DNA of 10,464 bases, taken from contig DFQW01000148.1 of NCBI GenBank assembly GCA_002377985.1, positions 1-10,464 on the forward strand. The letters are read 5' to 3'. The stretch comes from Halieaceae bacterium UBA3479 (GTDB lineage Bacteria > Pseudomonadota > Gammaproteobacteria > Pseudomonadales > Halieaceae). Below, in pieces: positions 1 through 6,932 of this stretch. Within the stretch, counting starts at the first letter, position 1. Each line of letters begins with the position of its first letter. A program made the translations under genes and the position numbers. The notes under the pieces were generated by a model, which searched no databases, was not told where the DNA came from, and saw nothing but the letters and a program-made list of their open reading frames with translations.

Positions 1-764
1 CGAAGCTGATTCTCCTTGAAGTTAGCCTCCACCCATCGCTCACCGGTTTCGAGTACCGCGGCAATGGGCATCCCTGCAGGGATGACTTCGCCAATGCTGA
101 CGGCCCGTTTTGCAATGGTGCCACTGATGGGCGTGATAATGCGATGTTTGTTCACCGTTCTCACCGCATCCCGAACTCGCTCTGACGCCGTGCGGATCAG
201 CGGGTGCGTGTCGATGGGCCCGATGCCGGCACTGACCTGCTCGGTGGTGAGTTCTCGCTCAGCCTTACTCAGCTCGGCCGCGGCCTCTTCCATTCGGGTG
301 CGCGCGGCGTCTACCTCCTCCTGAGAGATGGCTTTGGTTCCCACCAGCGCTTTGCGACGCTCGTACTCTTGAAGCGCCAGCTGGTGGCTACTCTGGCGGA
401 GCGCGAGTTCAGCGCGTGCCGTATCAACGGCGGCCCGACGGGAAAGAATCTCACTTGCAGCAAGTGCCAGCGTATATTTAGCTTCCTCAAGTGCGCGGTC
501 GGCGTCTCCCGAAGCCAGTATTGCCAGCGTTTCTCCGGCAACAACCCGGTCACCTTCCTCATGTGCGATCTGCACCACCTGACCCGCGACTTTCGCCGAG
601 ATCTGAATGAGATTGCCCTGCACATAGGCGTTGTCGGTGCGCTCCCGCCATTGAGCGAACAGCCAATACCAGATGGAGAGACTGCCCGCAATAATTGCCA
701 GTAGCAGAGCGGCCCAGGCCAGATTTTTTCCCCGCCTGTTGGGCGAGACTGCTTCTTCAGACAT
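1..764 (-). CDS. EmrA/HlyD-family membrane-fusion (periplasmic adaptor) protein, 3' end cut by the window edge
   Basis: Reading the minus strand from the ATG at 764 gives 254 uninterrupted codons to the left edge, where the C-terminus is cut off. Residues 15-36 form one hydrophobic segment after a short, Arg/Lys-bearing cytoplasmic N-terminus, so the protein is probably an inner-membrane-anchored adaptor with its bulk in the periplasm. TDNAYVQGN at 43-51 is the signature seen in EmrA-type adaptors. Residues about 52-85 are the first lipoyl half, 86-205 an Ala/Glu/Arg-rich region expected to be the coiled-coil hairpin, and 209-239 (ITPISGTIAKR and following) the second lipoyl half. WVEANFKENQL (244-254) matches the EmrA beta-barrel. 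EmrA of E. coli is about 390 residues, so roughly a third is missing. By family knowledge it would bridge an MFS pump such as EmrB to a TolC-like channel. The partners and substrate are not visible, so I give no symbol. It is transcribed divergently from rpsJ, and no strong Shine-Dalgarno precedes the ATG. Confidence 0.93.
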   Translation of the reverse strand, partial: MSEEAVSPNRRGKNLAWAALLLAIIAGSLSIWYWLFAQWRERTDNAYVQGNLIQISAKVAGQVVQIAHEEGDRVVAGETLAILASGDADRALEEAKYTLALAASEILSRRAAVDTARAELALRQSSHQLALQEYERRKALVGTKAISQEEVDAARTRMEEAAAELSKAERELTTEQVSAGIGPIDTHPLIRTASERVRDAVRTVNKHRIITPISGTIAKRAVSIGEVIPAGMPIAAVLETGERWVEANFKENQL

Positions 765-794
765 GGCGTTTACGCTCTGCTGTGACGGGCGCGC

Positions 795-823
795 ATCATA
801 GAGTGATTTACTTGACGCAACAA
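795..823 (-). promoter_or_regulatory. Candidate sigma70 promoter for the divergent adaptor gene
   Basis: On the minus strand there is TTGTTG (818-823) as a -35 element and TATGAT (795-800, five of six consensus bases) as a -10, with a 17-nt spacer. Transcription would start near 788, leaving a leader of about 25 nt before the ATG at 764. The -35 is weak (three of six). This is a pattern match only and no start site has been measured. Confidence 0.45.
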
Positions 824-846
824 CGTTGACCTATCAACTATATTGT

Positions 847-914
847 CCTCGGGTTTTGCGCTTGGCAGATGAGCCCGAGGTAGCAATGCGGCGCAGGAAT
901 CACCGCTCCTCGGG
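847..914. repeat. Three copies of a 7-nt GC-rich word forming two mutually exclusive hairpins
   Basis: CCTCGGG occurs at 847-853 and again at 908-914, and its reverse complement CCCGAGG lies between them at 874-880. The middle copy can pair with the left one (7 Watson-Crick pairs, extendable to 10 with G-U pairs, 14-nt loop) or with the right one (7 pairs, 27-nt loop), but not both. No T-run follows either hairpin on either strand, so a simple terminator is unlikely. It could be a DNA operator or, if transcription toward rpsJ starts upstream, a leader RNA switch. The repeats are plain in the sequence, but the function is unknown. Confidence 0.5.
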
Positions 915-973
915 GCAGGTTTGTGAGAAAAGTCGCAATCCCCGATTGTGCGAGCAAAGCGCGTGTTTTTTAG

Positions 974-1002
974 TTGACACCCCTAAACGCCATCCGTAGA
1001 CT
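974..1002 (+). promoter_or_regulatory. Candidate sigma70 promoter of the S10 operon
   Basis: A perfect TTGACA -35 (974-979) is followed after exactly 17 nt by TAGACT (997-1002, four of six consensus bases). It lies 57 nt before the rpsJ start. The expected start point falls in a pyrimidine stretch (1001-1016, only one purine), leaving a leader of about 50 nt. That leader holds the short GC-rich near-palindrome CGGGGTCCCCCG (1017-1028) and a good Shine-Dalgarno, AGGAG at 1047-1051. This is much shorter than the E. coli S10 leader (about 170 nt), which carries the L4-dependent attenuator. This is the best promoter match in the 294-nt gap. Confidence 0.6.
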
Positions 1003-1058
1003 TCGCTCTCTTTTTTCGGGGTCCCCCGCGGACACCGGCTGTTTTTAGGAGATGTAAC

Positions 1059-1370
1059 GTGCAAAATCAGCGTATCCGGATTCGTCTAAAAGCCTTTGAC
1101 CATCGGCTCATCGACGCATCAACGCAGGAGATTGTGGAAACGGCTCGGCGCACTGGCGCTCTGGTCCGTGGCCCCATCCCACTGCCCACCAAGAAAGAGA
1201 AATTTACCATTCTGATTTCTCCCCATGTAAACAAGGATGCGCGGGATCAATATGAGATCCGCACGCACAAGCGACTCCTCGACATCGTTGAGCCAACAGA
1301 GAAGACTGTTGACGCATTGATGAAACTTGACCTGGCTGCGGGCGTAGAAGTCCAGATCAGTCTCGGTTGA
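1059..1370 (+). CDS. rpsJ: 30S ribosomal protein S10 (NusE)
   Basis: The gene encodes 103 residues, the same length as E. coli S10 and nearly identical to it: [19 protein letters not shown] at the N-terminus, RGPIPLPT and [18 protein letters not shown] in the middle, and [10 protein letters not shown] at the end. S10 sits in the head of the 30S subunit. As NusE it also joins NusB and NusG in antitermination and in transcription-translation coupling. The start is a GTG at 1059, chosen because it gives the conserved MQNQ start and has AGGAG (1047-1051) 7 nt upstream. It is the first gene of the operon, directly behind the TTGACA-type promoter candidate. A long gap of 120 nt separates it from rplC. 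The identification is certain. Confidence 0.99.
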   Translation: MQNQRIRIRLKAFDHRLIDASTQEIVETARRTGALVRGPIPLPTKKEKFTILISPHVNKDARDQYEIRTHKRLLDIVEPTEKTVDALMKLDLAAGVEVQISLG

Positions 1371-1490
1371 GCACAATTTGTAAGAAGTAGCCTGCCCGGG
1401 TAGCCGGGTGTGTAACGTTCGGGAAAGCTGGGAGCAGCCAAACCGGGCGGCCATAGAGGGTTGAGCCCCGTACACTGTGAGGTTTAAGCC
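1371..1490 (+). promoter_or_regulatory. Long structured rpsJ-rplC intergenic spacer, candidate regulatory RNA element
   Basis: This 120-nt gap is far longer than the other junctions here. It contains a 5-bp GC stem CCCGG/CCGGG (1395-1399 with 1404-1408, GTAG tetraloop) and a 4-bp stem GCTG/CAGC (1427-1430 with 1435-1438, GGAG tetraloop). GCCCGG (1394-1399) can instead pair with CCGGGC (1443-1448), giving a long-range stem that excludes the first hairpin but encloses the second. No T-run follows, so it does not look like a terminator. The rplC Shine-Dalgarno GAGG lies at 1479-1482. A regulatory role is inference; the pairings were found by eye and not energy-tested. Confidence 0.4.
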
Positions 1491-2150
1491 ATGACTATTG
1501 GGTTAGTCGGCCGTAAATCAGGTATGACGAGAGTCTTTACTGAGGACGGCGCATCAGTACCAGTGACCGTAGTGGAAATTTCTCCAAACCGCGTCACTCA
1601 AATCAAAGAGCTCGAGACCGATGGGTATCGGGCGATTCAGGTCACAGCGGGGAACCGCAAGGCCTCGAAAGTCAGCAAGGCAGAGGCTGGGCATTTCGCC
1701 AAGGCCGGCGTCGTTGCGGGCGAGGGTCTGTGGGAGTTCCGGCTGGATGCCTCCGACGAGGTATTTGAAGTGGGTGCCGAGTTGACCGTTGAACGGTTTG
1801 AGCAGGGTCAGAAGGTCGATGTTGCCGGTCGCTCCAAGGGCAAGGGCTTCCAGGGCGTGATCAAGCGCTGGAATTTCCGCACCCAGGACGCGACCCACGG
1901 TAACTCTTTGTCGCATCGTGCGCCGGGATCTATCGGTCAGTGCCAGACGCCGGGCCGTGTATTTAAGGGCAAAAAGATGTCCGGCCACATGGGTGACGAG
2001 CGTGTGACCACCCAGGGTCTCGAGGTTGTCCGCGTGGATGCGGAGCGCAACCTGCTGTTGATCAAGGGAGCGGTTCCGGGAGCGCCTGGTGGCGAAGTCA
2101 TTATTCGTCCGACAGTCAAAGCGGCGGGCGTAAGCCCGTCCGAGTCGTGA
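1491..2150 (+). CDS. rplC: 50S ribosomal protein L3
   Basis: The gene encodes 219 residues against 209 in E. coli; the surplus is mainly a C-terminal tail (AAGVSPSES) plus one residue at the N-terminus. [20 protein letters not shown] opens the protein. The central extension that reaches toward the peptidyl-transferase centre is present ([16 protein letters not shown], about 115-130; [21 protein letters not shown], about 135-155). Gln152 in GQCQTPG matches E. coli Gln150, the residue methylated by PrmB, so that modification is possible here. L3 is one of the first proteins to bind 23S rRNA during assembly. ATG at 1491 is preceded by GAGG (1479-1482) at 8-nt spacing. It lies 16 nt before rplD and after an unusually long 120-nt gap from rpsJ. 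Confidence 0.99.
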   Translation: MTIGLVGRKSGMTRVFTEDGASVPVTVVEISPNRVTQIKELETDGYRAIQVTAGNRKASKVSKAEAGHFAKAGVVAGEGLWEFRLDASDEVFEVGAELTVERFEQGQKVDVAGRSKGKGFQGVIKRWNFRTQDATHGNSLSHRAPGSIGQCQTPGRVFKGKKMSGHMGDERVTTQGLEVVRVDAERNLLLIKGAVPGAPGGEVIIRPTVKAAGVSPSES

Positions 2151-2166
2151 GTAGCGGGGGCGAGAC

Positions 2167-2784
2167 GTGGAATTAAGTGTAGTCAAGCCGGGGAATAAAG
2201 CAGCAGGTACCGTTGCGGTATCGGAAGCGAACTTCGCCCGTGAATATAACGAAGCGCTGGTTCACCAAGTGGTGACCGCGTATCTGTCGGGTGCCCGTCA
2301 AGGAACGCGTGCGCAAAAGACGCGCTCAGAAGTTGCCGGTGGCGGCAAGAAGCCCTGGCGGCAGAAAGGGACGGGTCGTGCGCGAGCGGGCACCATCCGC
2401 TCGCCAATTTGGCGCTCGGGTGGAGTCACTTTTGCTGCGAAGCCTCAGGATCACTCGCAGAAGGTGAACCGCAAGATGTACCGGGCGGCGATGCGTTCCA
2501 TCCTGTCTGAATTGGCGCGGTCTGATCGTTTGATGATCGTAGAGGCGCTGGATGTTGAGCAGCCAAAGACCAAGCTGCTGGTTGAGGCGCTCAAGGGTTA
2601 TGGCGTGGATAACGTGCTGATTGTGGCGGATAGCGTGGATAAGAACCTCTACCTGGCCTCTCGTAACCTCCACAAGGTGGATGTGCGCGACGTTGAGGGA
2701 GTGGATCCCGTGAGTCTGATCGCTTTCGACAAGGTGATGATCACGGTAGATGCAATCAAGAAGTTTGAGGAGGCATTGGCATGA
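2167..2784 (+). CDS. rplD: 50S ribosomal protein L4
   Basis: The gene encodes 205 residues (E. coli 201), starting with GTG at 2167 to give MELSVV; the Shine-Dalgarno is weak and G-rich (about 2156-2163). The conserved extended loop that lines the exit tunnel is intact at about 58-76 ([19 protein letters not shown]), followed by [23 protein letters not shown]. The C-terminal globular part carries [26 protein letters not shown]. In E. coli L4 also represses its own operon by acting on the rpsJ leader at both transcription and translation. Whether it does so here is doubtful because the visible leader is short. Its last four bases overlap the rplW start (ATGA, 2781-2784), pointing to translational coupling. 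Confidence 0.99.
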   Translation: MELSVVKPGNKAAGTVAVSEANFAREYNEALVHQVVTAYLSGARQGTRAQKTRSEVAGGGKKPWRQKGTGRARAGTIRSPIWRSGGVTFAAKPQDHSQKVNRKMYRAAMRSILSELARSDRLMIVEALDVEQPKTKLLVEALKGYGVDNVLIVADSVDKNLYLASRNLHKVDVRDVEGVDPVSLIAFDKVMITVDAIKKFEEALA

Positions 2785-3077
2785 ATCAGGAGCGTGTATT
2801 CCAGATCCTGTTAGGCCCGCATGTCTCCGAGAAGGCCGCGATTGTGGCGGAGCAGTCGAATCAATACGTCTTTCGAGTCAGCCTCGACGCGACCAAAGAT
2901 GAGATCCGTCAATCCGTTGAGCAGTTATTCAAAGTGACGGTCAGTGACGTCCAGACGTTGCGCGTAAAAGGCAAGACCAAGCGCAATCGTTACGGTTTGA
3001 GCAAGCGCCCCTCGTGGAAGAAAGCCTACGTGCGGGTAGAGCAAGGTCAGGAAATTGACTTTGCGTCGATAAGCTGA
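2781..3077 (+). CDS. rplW: 50S ribosomal protein L23
   Basis: The gene encodes 98 residues (E. coli 100). HVSEKAA (14-20) contains Glu17, equivalent to E. coli Glu18, the residue that docks trigger factor and lies near the SRP and Sec contact site. The tunnel-side loop and its basic end are present ([27 protein letters not shown], about 63-89). L23 binds domain III of 23S rRNA beside the exit tunnel and is the main landing point for nascent-chain factors. The ATG at 2781 overlaps the rplD stop by 4 nt. The stop TGA (3075-3077) is fused to the GAGG that serves rplB. Confidence 0.99.
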   Translation: MNQERVFQILLGPHVSEKAAIVAEQSNQYVFRVSLDATKDEIRQSVEQLFKVTVSDVQTLRVKGKTKRNRYGLSKRPSWKKAYVRVEQGQEIDFASIS

Positions 3078-3088
3078 GGTGGTGAGTT

Positions 3089-3916
3089 ATGGCAGTTGTA
3101 AAAAGTAAACCCACTTCGGCAGGTCGCCGCCATCAGGTAAAGGTGGTCACCGAGGGGCTCCATAAGGGGCGTCCGTATACGCCGCTTCTTGAGAAGCAAA
3201 CCAAGACTGGCGGGCGAAATAACCTCGGACGTATTACGACCCGTCACATTGGTGGTGGTCACAAGCAGCACTATCGCAAGATCGACTTCAAGCGCACCAA
3301 GGATGGCATCTCCGCCAAGGTGGAGCGTATTGAGTACGACCCCAACCGCACTGCCCATATCGCGCTGCTGTTGTACGCAGATGGTGAGCGGCGCTACATC
3401 ATTGCCCCCAAGGGCGTGCAAGCCGGCGATGTGCTCCACTCGGGATCAGCGGCACCCATCAAGCCGGGCAATTGCTTGCCCGTTCGCAACATCCCGGTGG
3501 GCTCCGTGATCCACGCGATCGAACTTAAGCCCGGCAAAGGCGCCCAATTGGCGCGCTCTGCGGGCGCTTCTGTTCAGCTGGTCGCGCGGGAAGGGCAGTA
3601 CGCCACCATCCGTCTGCGTTCTGGCGAGATGCGCAAGGTGCCCATCGATTGTCGCGCCACTATGGGCGAGGTATCCAATTCTGAGCACAGCTTGCGCAAG
3701 TTGGGTAAAGCCGGTGCTGCCCGCTGGAGAGGCGTGCGACCCACCGTTCGCGGTGTGGCGATGAACCCGGTTGACCACCCCCATGGCGGTGGTGAGGGCA
3801 AGACCTCGGGTGGGCGACATCCTGTGACCCCGTGGGGCGTTCCCACCAAGGGTTACAAGACCCGCAAGAACAAGCGCACCGACGGCATGATTGTTCGCCG
3901 TCGCGGCAAGAAGTAA
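3089..3916 (+). CDS. rplB: 50S ribosomal protein L2
   Basis: The gene encodes 275 residues (E. coli 273). The order is a basic N-terminal tail ([19 protein letters not shown]), an OB-fold region with [25 protein letters not shown] (about 43-67), an SH3-like region, and a C-terminal extension. [12 protein letters not shown] at 225-236 holds His230, equivalent to the histidine numbered 229 in the E. coli literature and implicated in the peptidyl-transferase centre. The end is [14 protein letters not shown]2 is a primary 23S rRNA binder required for subunit joining and peptidyl transfer. ATG at 3089 lies 9 nt after the GAGG that overlaps the rplW stop. A 21-nt gap follows before rpsS. Confidence 0.99.
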   Translation: MAVVKSKPTSAGRRHQVKVVTEGLHKGRPYTPLLEKQTKTGGRNNLGRITTRHIGGGHKQHYRKIDFKRTKDGISAKVERIEYDPNRTAHIALLLYADGERRYIIAPKGVQAGDVLHSGSAAPIKPGNCLPVRNIPVGSVIHAIELKPGKGAQLARSAGASVQLVAREGQYATIRLRSGEMRKVPIDCRATMGEVSNSEHSLRKLGKAGAARWRGVRPTVRGVAMNPVDHPHGGGEGKTSGGRHPVTPWGVPTKGYKTRKNKRTDGMIVRRRGKK

Positions 3917-3937
3917 TCAGTCAGGAGAATCAATACA

Positions 3938-4213
3938 GTGCCCCGTTCATTGAAGAAAGGCCCCTTTATCGACCTCCACCTGATGAAGAAGGTAGAGGCT
4001 GCGGTGGAAGCCAACGATCGTCGCCCGATCAAGACCTGGTCGCGACGTTCCATGATTGCTCCGAACATGGTCGGTCTGACCATTGCCGTACACAACGGCC
4101 GTCAGCATGTGCCCGTTTTGATCAACGAGGACATGGTCGGTCACAAGTTAGGTGAATTTGCCGTTACCCGAACCTTCAAGGGCCACATTGTGGACAAGAA
4201 GGCCAAGCGTTAA
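3938..4213 (+). CDS. rpsS: 30S ribosomal protein S19
   Basis: The gene encodes 91 residues (E. coli 92). It starts with [15 protein letters not shown], and has [30 protein letters not shown] in the middle and [16 protein letters not shown] toward the end, all hallmarks of S19. It sits in the 30S head with S13, contacting the A-site finger of the 50S subunit. The start is a GTG at 3938, supported by AGGAG (3923-3927) 10 nt upstream and by the invariant PRSLKKGP beginning; no in-frame ATG would preserve that N-terminus. It is followed after 18 nt by rplV. Confidence 0.99.
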   Translation: MPRSLKKGPFIDLHLMKKVEAAVEANDRRPIKTWSRRSMIAPNMVGLTIAVHNGRQHVPVLINEDMVGHKLGEFAVTRTFKGHIVDKKAKR

Positions 4214-4231
4214 GGCCGGGTGGAGAGAGAA

Positions 4232-4570
4232 ATGGAAGTAGCAGCCAAATTGAGAGCGGCCAGAATATCGGCGCAGAAAGCCCGTCTGGTCGCCGACCAA
4301 GTGCGTGGCAAGCCCGTTGGAGAGGCTTTGAATGTGCTGGAATTCAGCAACAAGAAAGCCGCCGCCATCGTCCGCAAGGTGCTGAATTCTGCGATTGCCA
4401 ACGCGGAAAACAATGAGGGCGCTGACGTAGACGAGTTGCGGGTGTCGACCATTTTCGTTGACGAGGGGTTCACCATGAAGCGCCTGAAGACAAGAGCTAA
4501 AGGCCGCGGTGACAGAATTTTTAAGCGCACTTGCCACATCACGGTCAAGGTTGCGGATAGCGAGAGCTGA
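4232..4570 (+). CDS. rplV: 50S ribosomal protein L22
   Basis: The gene encodes 112 residues (E. coli 110). It has the body motif [17 protein letters not shown] (11-27) and SAIANAENN (53-61). The long beta-hairpin that reaches into the exit tunnel spans about 80-98 ([19 protein letters not shown]), the site where macrolide-resistance changes arise in this family; I see nothing abnormal in it. I chose ATG at 4232 rather than the in-frame GTG at 4220. It gives the usual MEVAAK start and has GGAG (4222-4225) 6 nt upstream, which the longer form would place inside the coding region. The stop codon TGA overlaps the AGGAG that serves rpsC. Confidence 0.98.
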   Translation: MEVAAKLRAARISAQKARLVADQVRGKPVGEALNVLEFSNKKAAAIVRKVLNSAIANAENNEGADVDELRVSTIFVDEGFTMKRLKTRAKGRGDRIFKRTCHITVKVADSES

Positions 4571-4582
4571 GGAGACGACCGT

Positions 4583-5227
4583 ATGGGTCAGAAGGTACAT
4601 CCAACTGGTATCCGCCTTGGCGTAGTCAAGGACCACAATTCAGTGTGGTATGCGGATAGCAAGAACTACGCGAAAAACCTCATCAATGACCTTGAGGTCC
4701 GCGAGTACATTCTCAAGAAGCTGGATGCGGCATCCGTCAGCCGGGTCAAAATCGAGCGGCCCGCACAGACAGCGCGCATTACGATTTTTACCGCGCGTCC
4801 GGGCATTGTGATCGGCAAAAAGGGCGAGGATGTGGATGGGCTGCGCAAAGAGCTGTCCGAAAAAATGGGTGTGCCCGTGCACATCAATATCGAAGAAATT
4901 CGTAAGCCCGATGTCGACGCAAGGCTGGTCGCGCAAAACGTAGCTCAGCAGCTGGAGCGTCGGGTCATGTTTCGTCGCGCGATGAAGCGTGTTGTTCAAA
5001 ACGCCATTCGTCAGGGCGCCGAGGGCATAAAAGTACAGGTGGGTGGCCGCCTGGGTGGCGCGGAGATTGCGCGAACGGAATGGTATCGCGAGGGCCGAGT
5101 GCCGCTGCATACCCTGCGCGCTGATATCGATTATGCCACCTACGAAGCACACACCACTTACGGCGTGATTGGCGTCAAAGTCTGGATTTTTAAGGGTGAG
5201 GTCATTGGTGAGGGTGAGACGGCGTAA
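4583..5227 (+). CDS. rpsC: 30S ribosomal protein S3, with a short C-terminus
   Basis: The gene encodes 214 residues against 233 in E. coli. The type-II KH domain has its GxxG loop at 78-81 (GKKG). The basic patch [12 protein letters not shown] keeps Arg131, Arg132 and Lys135, the residues tied to mRNA helicase activity at the entry tunnel. The C-terminal domain has [31 protein letters not shown]. It ends at [12 protein letters not shown], so the Gln/Lys/Ala-rich basic tail of E. coli S3 is absent and replaced by an acidic end. S3 forms the mRNA entry site with S4 and S5. ATG at 4583 follows AGGAG (4570-4574) by 8 nt. A 45-nt gap leads to rplP. Confidence 0.99.
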   Translation: MGQKVHPTGIRLGVVKDHNSVWYADSKNYAKNLINDLEVREYILKKLDAASVSRVKIERPAQTARITIFTARPGIVIGKKGEDVDGLRKELSEKMGVPVHINIEEIRKPDVDARLVAQNVAQQLERRVMFRRAMKRVVQNAIRQGAEGIKVQVGGRLGGAEIARTEWYREGRVPLHTLRADIDYATYEAHTTYGVIGVKVWIFKGEVIGEGETA

Positions 5228-5272
5228 GCCTCCGCGAGCCTGTAACCGATAATCTGATTAAGGAAGTAGAAC

Positions 5273-5686
5273 ATGTTGCAACCGAAACGGACCAAGTTCC
5301 GCAAGACGCAGAAGGGCCGGAATCGCGGTCTCGCTGAGCGTGGAAGCAAGGTGAGTTTTGGCGAATATGCGCTGAAGTCGACGGGACGCGGTCGTATCAC
5401 CGCCCGTCAGATCGAGGCCGCTCGTCGTGCGATGACCCGCCACATCAAGCGTGGTGGAAAAATCTGGATACGCATTTTTCCGGACAAGCCGATTACCGGT
5501 AAGCCCCTGGAAGTTCGGCAGGGCAAGGGTAAGGGTAACGTCGAGTATTGGGTGGCACAGATCCAGCCGGGTCGTGTCCTGTACGAAGTGGAAGGGGTAT
5601 CCGAGCAGTTGGCGCGCGAGGCCTTTGAGCTCGCTGCGGCAAAGCTGCCGGTACAAACCACGTTTGTTAAGCGGTCGGTGATGTGA
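5273..5686 (+). CDS. rplP: 50S ribosomal protein L16
   Basis: The gene encodes 137 residues (E. coli 136). It starts [21 protein letters not shown] and has [33 protein letters not shown] and [25 protein letters not shown]. Arg82 in the VRQGKGKG loop is equivalent to E. coli Arg81, the target of the ribosomal oxygenase YcfD (RoxA), so the site for that modification is kept. L16 binds late in 50S assembly near the A-site tRNA elbow. ATG at 5273 is preceded by AAGGA (5260-5264) at 8-nt spacing. Its TGA stop (5684-5686) shares one base with the rpmC ATG. Confidence 0.99.
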   Translation: MLQPKRTKFRKTQKGRNRGLAERGSKVSFGEYALKSTGRGRITARQIEAARRAMTRHIKRGGKIWIRIFPDKPITGKPLEVRQGKGKGNVEYWVAQIQPGRVLYEVEGVSEQLAREAFELAAAKLPVQTTFVKRSVM

Positions 5687-5877
5687 TGAAAGCCAGTGAA
5701 TTGCGAGAAAAGTCGGTCGATGACCTGAACAAGCAGCTGCTCTCGTTGCGAGAGGAGCAGTTCAAGCTGCGCATGGCAAAGGCCACGGGACAGCTGGGGC
5801 AGAGCCATTTGCTCAAGCAGACCAAGCGGGATATCGCGCGCGTGAAAACCGTGCTGCAACAGAAGGCGGAACAGTAA
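5686..5877 (+). CDS. rpmC: 50S ribosomal protein L29
   Basis: The gene encodes 63 residues, the same as E. coli. It consists of two long helices, with [41 protein letters not shown] and the end [17 protein letters not shown]29 lies at the exit tunnel next to L23 and contributes to the docking surface for SRP and the Sec translocon. I chose ATG at 5686 over the in-frame GTG at 5683. It restores the family's usual MKA start and overlaps the rplP stop by one base (TGATG, 5684-5688), a classic stop-restart arrangement. Its own TAA overlaps the rpsQ ATG by one base. Confidence 0.98.
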   Translation: MKASELREKSVDDLNKQLLSLREEQFKLRMAKATGQLGQSHLLKQTKRDIARVKTVLQQKAEQ

Positions 5878-6143
5878 TGGCAACGACAGAGACCCGCACG
5901 CGGACCCTTCAGGGTCGCGTGGTTAGCGACAAGATGGATAAGACCATCACGGTGAAGATCGAGCGTCGCGTGAAGCATCCGGTGTACGGCAAGTACATCA
6001 CGCGGTCCTCAAAGGTGCATGCGCACGACGAGGAAAACAAGGCGGCGATGGGCGATACCGTGCTGGTTGCGGAGTCACGACCCATATCCAAGAGCAAAAG
6101 CTGGAAGCTGGTAGAGATTGTGGAGACCGCTGCTCAGATCTGA
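5877..6143 (+). CDS. rpsQ: 30S ribosomal protein S17
   Basis: The gene encodes 88 residues (E. coli 84). It is an OB-fold protein with [43 protein letters not shown], then [26 protein letters not shown]17 is a primary 16S rRNA binder of the 5' domain, needed early in 30S assembly. ATG at 5877 shares its first base with the rpmC stop (TAATG). A weak AAGG/GGCGGA Shine-Dalgarno sits inside the rpmC end (5863-5870), so translation probably depends on coupling. It is the last gene of the S10 block; the 52 nt that follow separate it from the spc block. Confidence 0.99.
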   Translation: MATTETRTRTLQGRVVSDKMDKTITVKIERRVKHPVYGKYITRSSKVHAHDEENKAAMGDTVLVAESRPISKSKSWKLVEIVETAAQI

Positions 6144-6162
6144 GCGCCGGTTGACGAGAGCG

Positions 6163-6184
6163 AGTGGCCATACGCCACTAGTGG
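6163..6184 (+). promoter_or_regulatory. Hairpin just upstream of the rplN ribosome binding site at the S10/spc boundary
   Basis: AGTGGC (6163-6168) and GCCACT (6174-6179) form a perfect 6-bp stem with a 5-nt loop. It is overlapped by the 10-nt palindrome CCACTAGTGG (6175-6184), which ends in the GG of the rplN Shine-Dalgarno GGAG (6183-6186). If the right half pairs with 6180-6184 instead, part of that site is tied up. No T-run of terminator type follows; an A-run (6190-6196) does. A TTGACG (6151-6156) resembles a -35, but no matching -10 was found, so the expected spc promoter is not evident. Function unproven. Confidence 0.4.
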
Positions 6185-6195
6185 AGTAGAAAAAA

Positions 6196-6564
6196 ATGAT
6201 TCAGACGCAGTCGTACCTGGAGGTAGCTGATAACAGTGGTGCACGTCGGGTGATGTGTATCAAGGTATTGGGTGGCTCAAAGCGTCGATATGCCCGCGTA
6301 GGCGACCTGATCAAGGTCACCGTCAAAGAGGCGATCCCGCGCGGTAAGGTGAAGAAAGGTCAGGTGATGACGGCGGTTGTCGTGCGCACCAAGAAAGGCG
6401 TTCGACGGCCGGATGGCTCTTTGGTCAAGTTCGACGAAAACGCGGCGGTGCTGCTCAACAATCAGAATGCGCCGATCGGCACGCGTATTTTTGGACCGGT
6501 CACGCGCGAGCTCCGCGGTGAGAAGTTCATGAAAATCATATCCCTTGCGCCAGAAGTGATTTAG
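6196..6564 (+). CDS. rplN: 50S ribosomal protein L14
   Basis: The gene encodes 122 residues (E. coli 123). It has [33 protein letters not shown] at the start, [14 protein letters not shown] and [15 protein letters not shown] in the middle, and [27 protein letters not shown] at the end. L14 sits at the subunit interface, forming a bridge to 16S rRNA, and is the docking site of the silencing factor RsfS. ATG at 6196 has GGAG (6183-6186) at 9-nt spacing. It is the first gene of the spc block, behind the small hairpin at the boundary. Confidence 0.99.
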   Translation: MIQTQSYLEVADNSGARRVMCIKVLGGSKRRYARVGDLIKVTVKEAIPRGKVKKGQVMTAVVVRTKKGVRRPDGSLVKFDENAAVLLNNQNAPIGTRIFGPVTRELRGEKFMKIISLAPEVI

Positions 6565-6587
6565 GCGGGGAAGAAGAGGGTCAGGTA

Positions 6588-6902
6588 ATGGCGAAGCTCA
6601 GAAGTGATGACGAAGTCATCGTCATCGCGGGAAAAGATAAGGGTAAGCGTGGCACCGTGCGCCGCGTAATTGACAGCGACCGCGTGGTTGTCAGCGGTGT
6701 GAATATGGTCAAAAAGCACACCAAGCCCAACCCCCAGGCAGGTATCGCCGGCGGTATTGTCGAGCAGGAGGCGCCCATTCAGGCCTCCAACTTGGCGCTG
6801 TTCAATAGCAAGTCTGGCAAGGGTGAGCGCGTCGGGTATCGCATGGACGACGGCAAAAAAGTTCGCATTTTCAAGCCATCCGGCGATTTGGTTGACGCCT
6901 GA
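6588..6902 (+). CDS. rplX: 50S ribosomal protein L24
   Basis: The gene encodes 104 residues, the same length as E. coli. It has a KOW motif near the N-terminus ([21 protein letters not shown], about 8-28), then [27 protein letters not shown] and a C-terminal strand region with [18 protein letters not shown]24 is one of the two assembly-initiator proteins of the 50S subunit and lies at the tunnel exit. ATG at 6588 is 23 nt after the rplN stop, with a GA-rich stretch (6570-6580) and CAGG just ahead. The identification is certain. Confidence 0.99.
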   Translation: MAKLRSDDEVIVIAGKDKGKRGTVRRVIDSDRVVVSGVNMVKKHTKPNPQAGIAGGIVEQEAPIQASNLALFNSKSGKGERVGYRMDDGKKVRIFKPSGDLVDA

Positions 6903-6932
6903 TCCGGATTGGCTAATAGAGGCAGTTGAGAG

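Noticed and set aside
204..704. Long plus-strand open frame opposite the adaptor gene
   Set aside because: It is antisense to a clearly recognisable EmrA/HlyD reading frame, has no family resemblance, and its composition is that of a shadow frame.
1017..1046. Attenuator-like terminator in the short rpsJ leader (GC-rich near-palindrome followed by a T-run)
   Set aside because: CGGGGTCCCCCG has almost no loop; at most 4 bp form. The T-run at 1042-1046 is 13 nt away after unpaired bases, so it does not meet the pattern of an intrinsic terminator.
3446..3820. Long minus-strand open frame within rplB, and similar ones opposite rplC, rpsC, rplE and rplF
   Set aside because: Long antisense frames are expected in GC-rich, codon-biased ribosomal-protein genes. 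None has a ribosome site or recognisable domain, and all lie opposite well-supported genes.
5228..5272. Structured element in the 45-nt rpsC-rplP gap
   Set aside because: I see no stem longer than a few bases; it contains only the rplP ribosome site.
6151..6192. Possible spc promoter starting with TTGACG at 6151-6156
   Set aside because: No acceptable -10 hexamer occurs at 16-18 nt spacing (positions 6173-6180 read GC-rich). Only one element matches, so I do not call a promoter.
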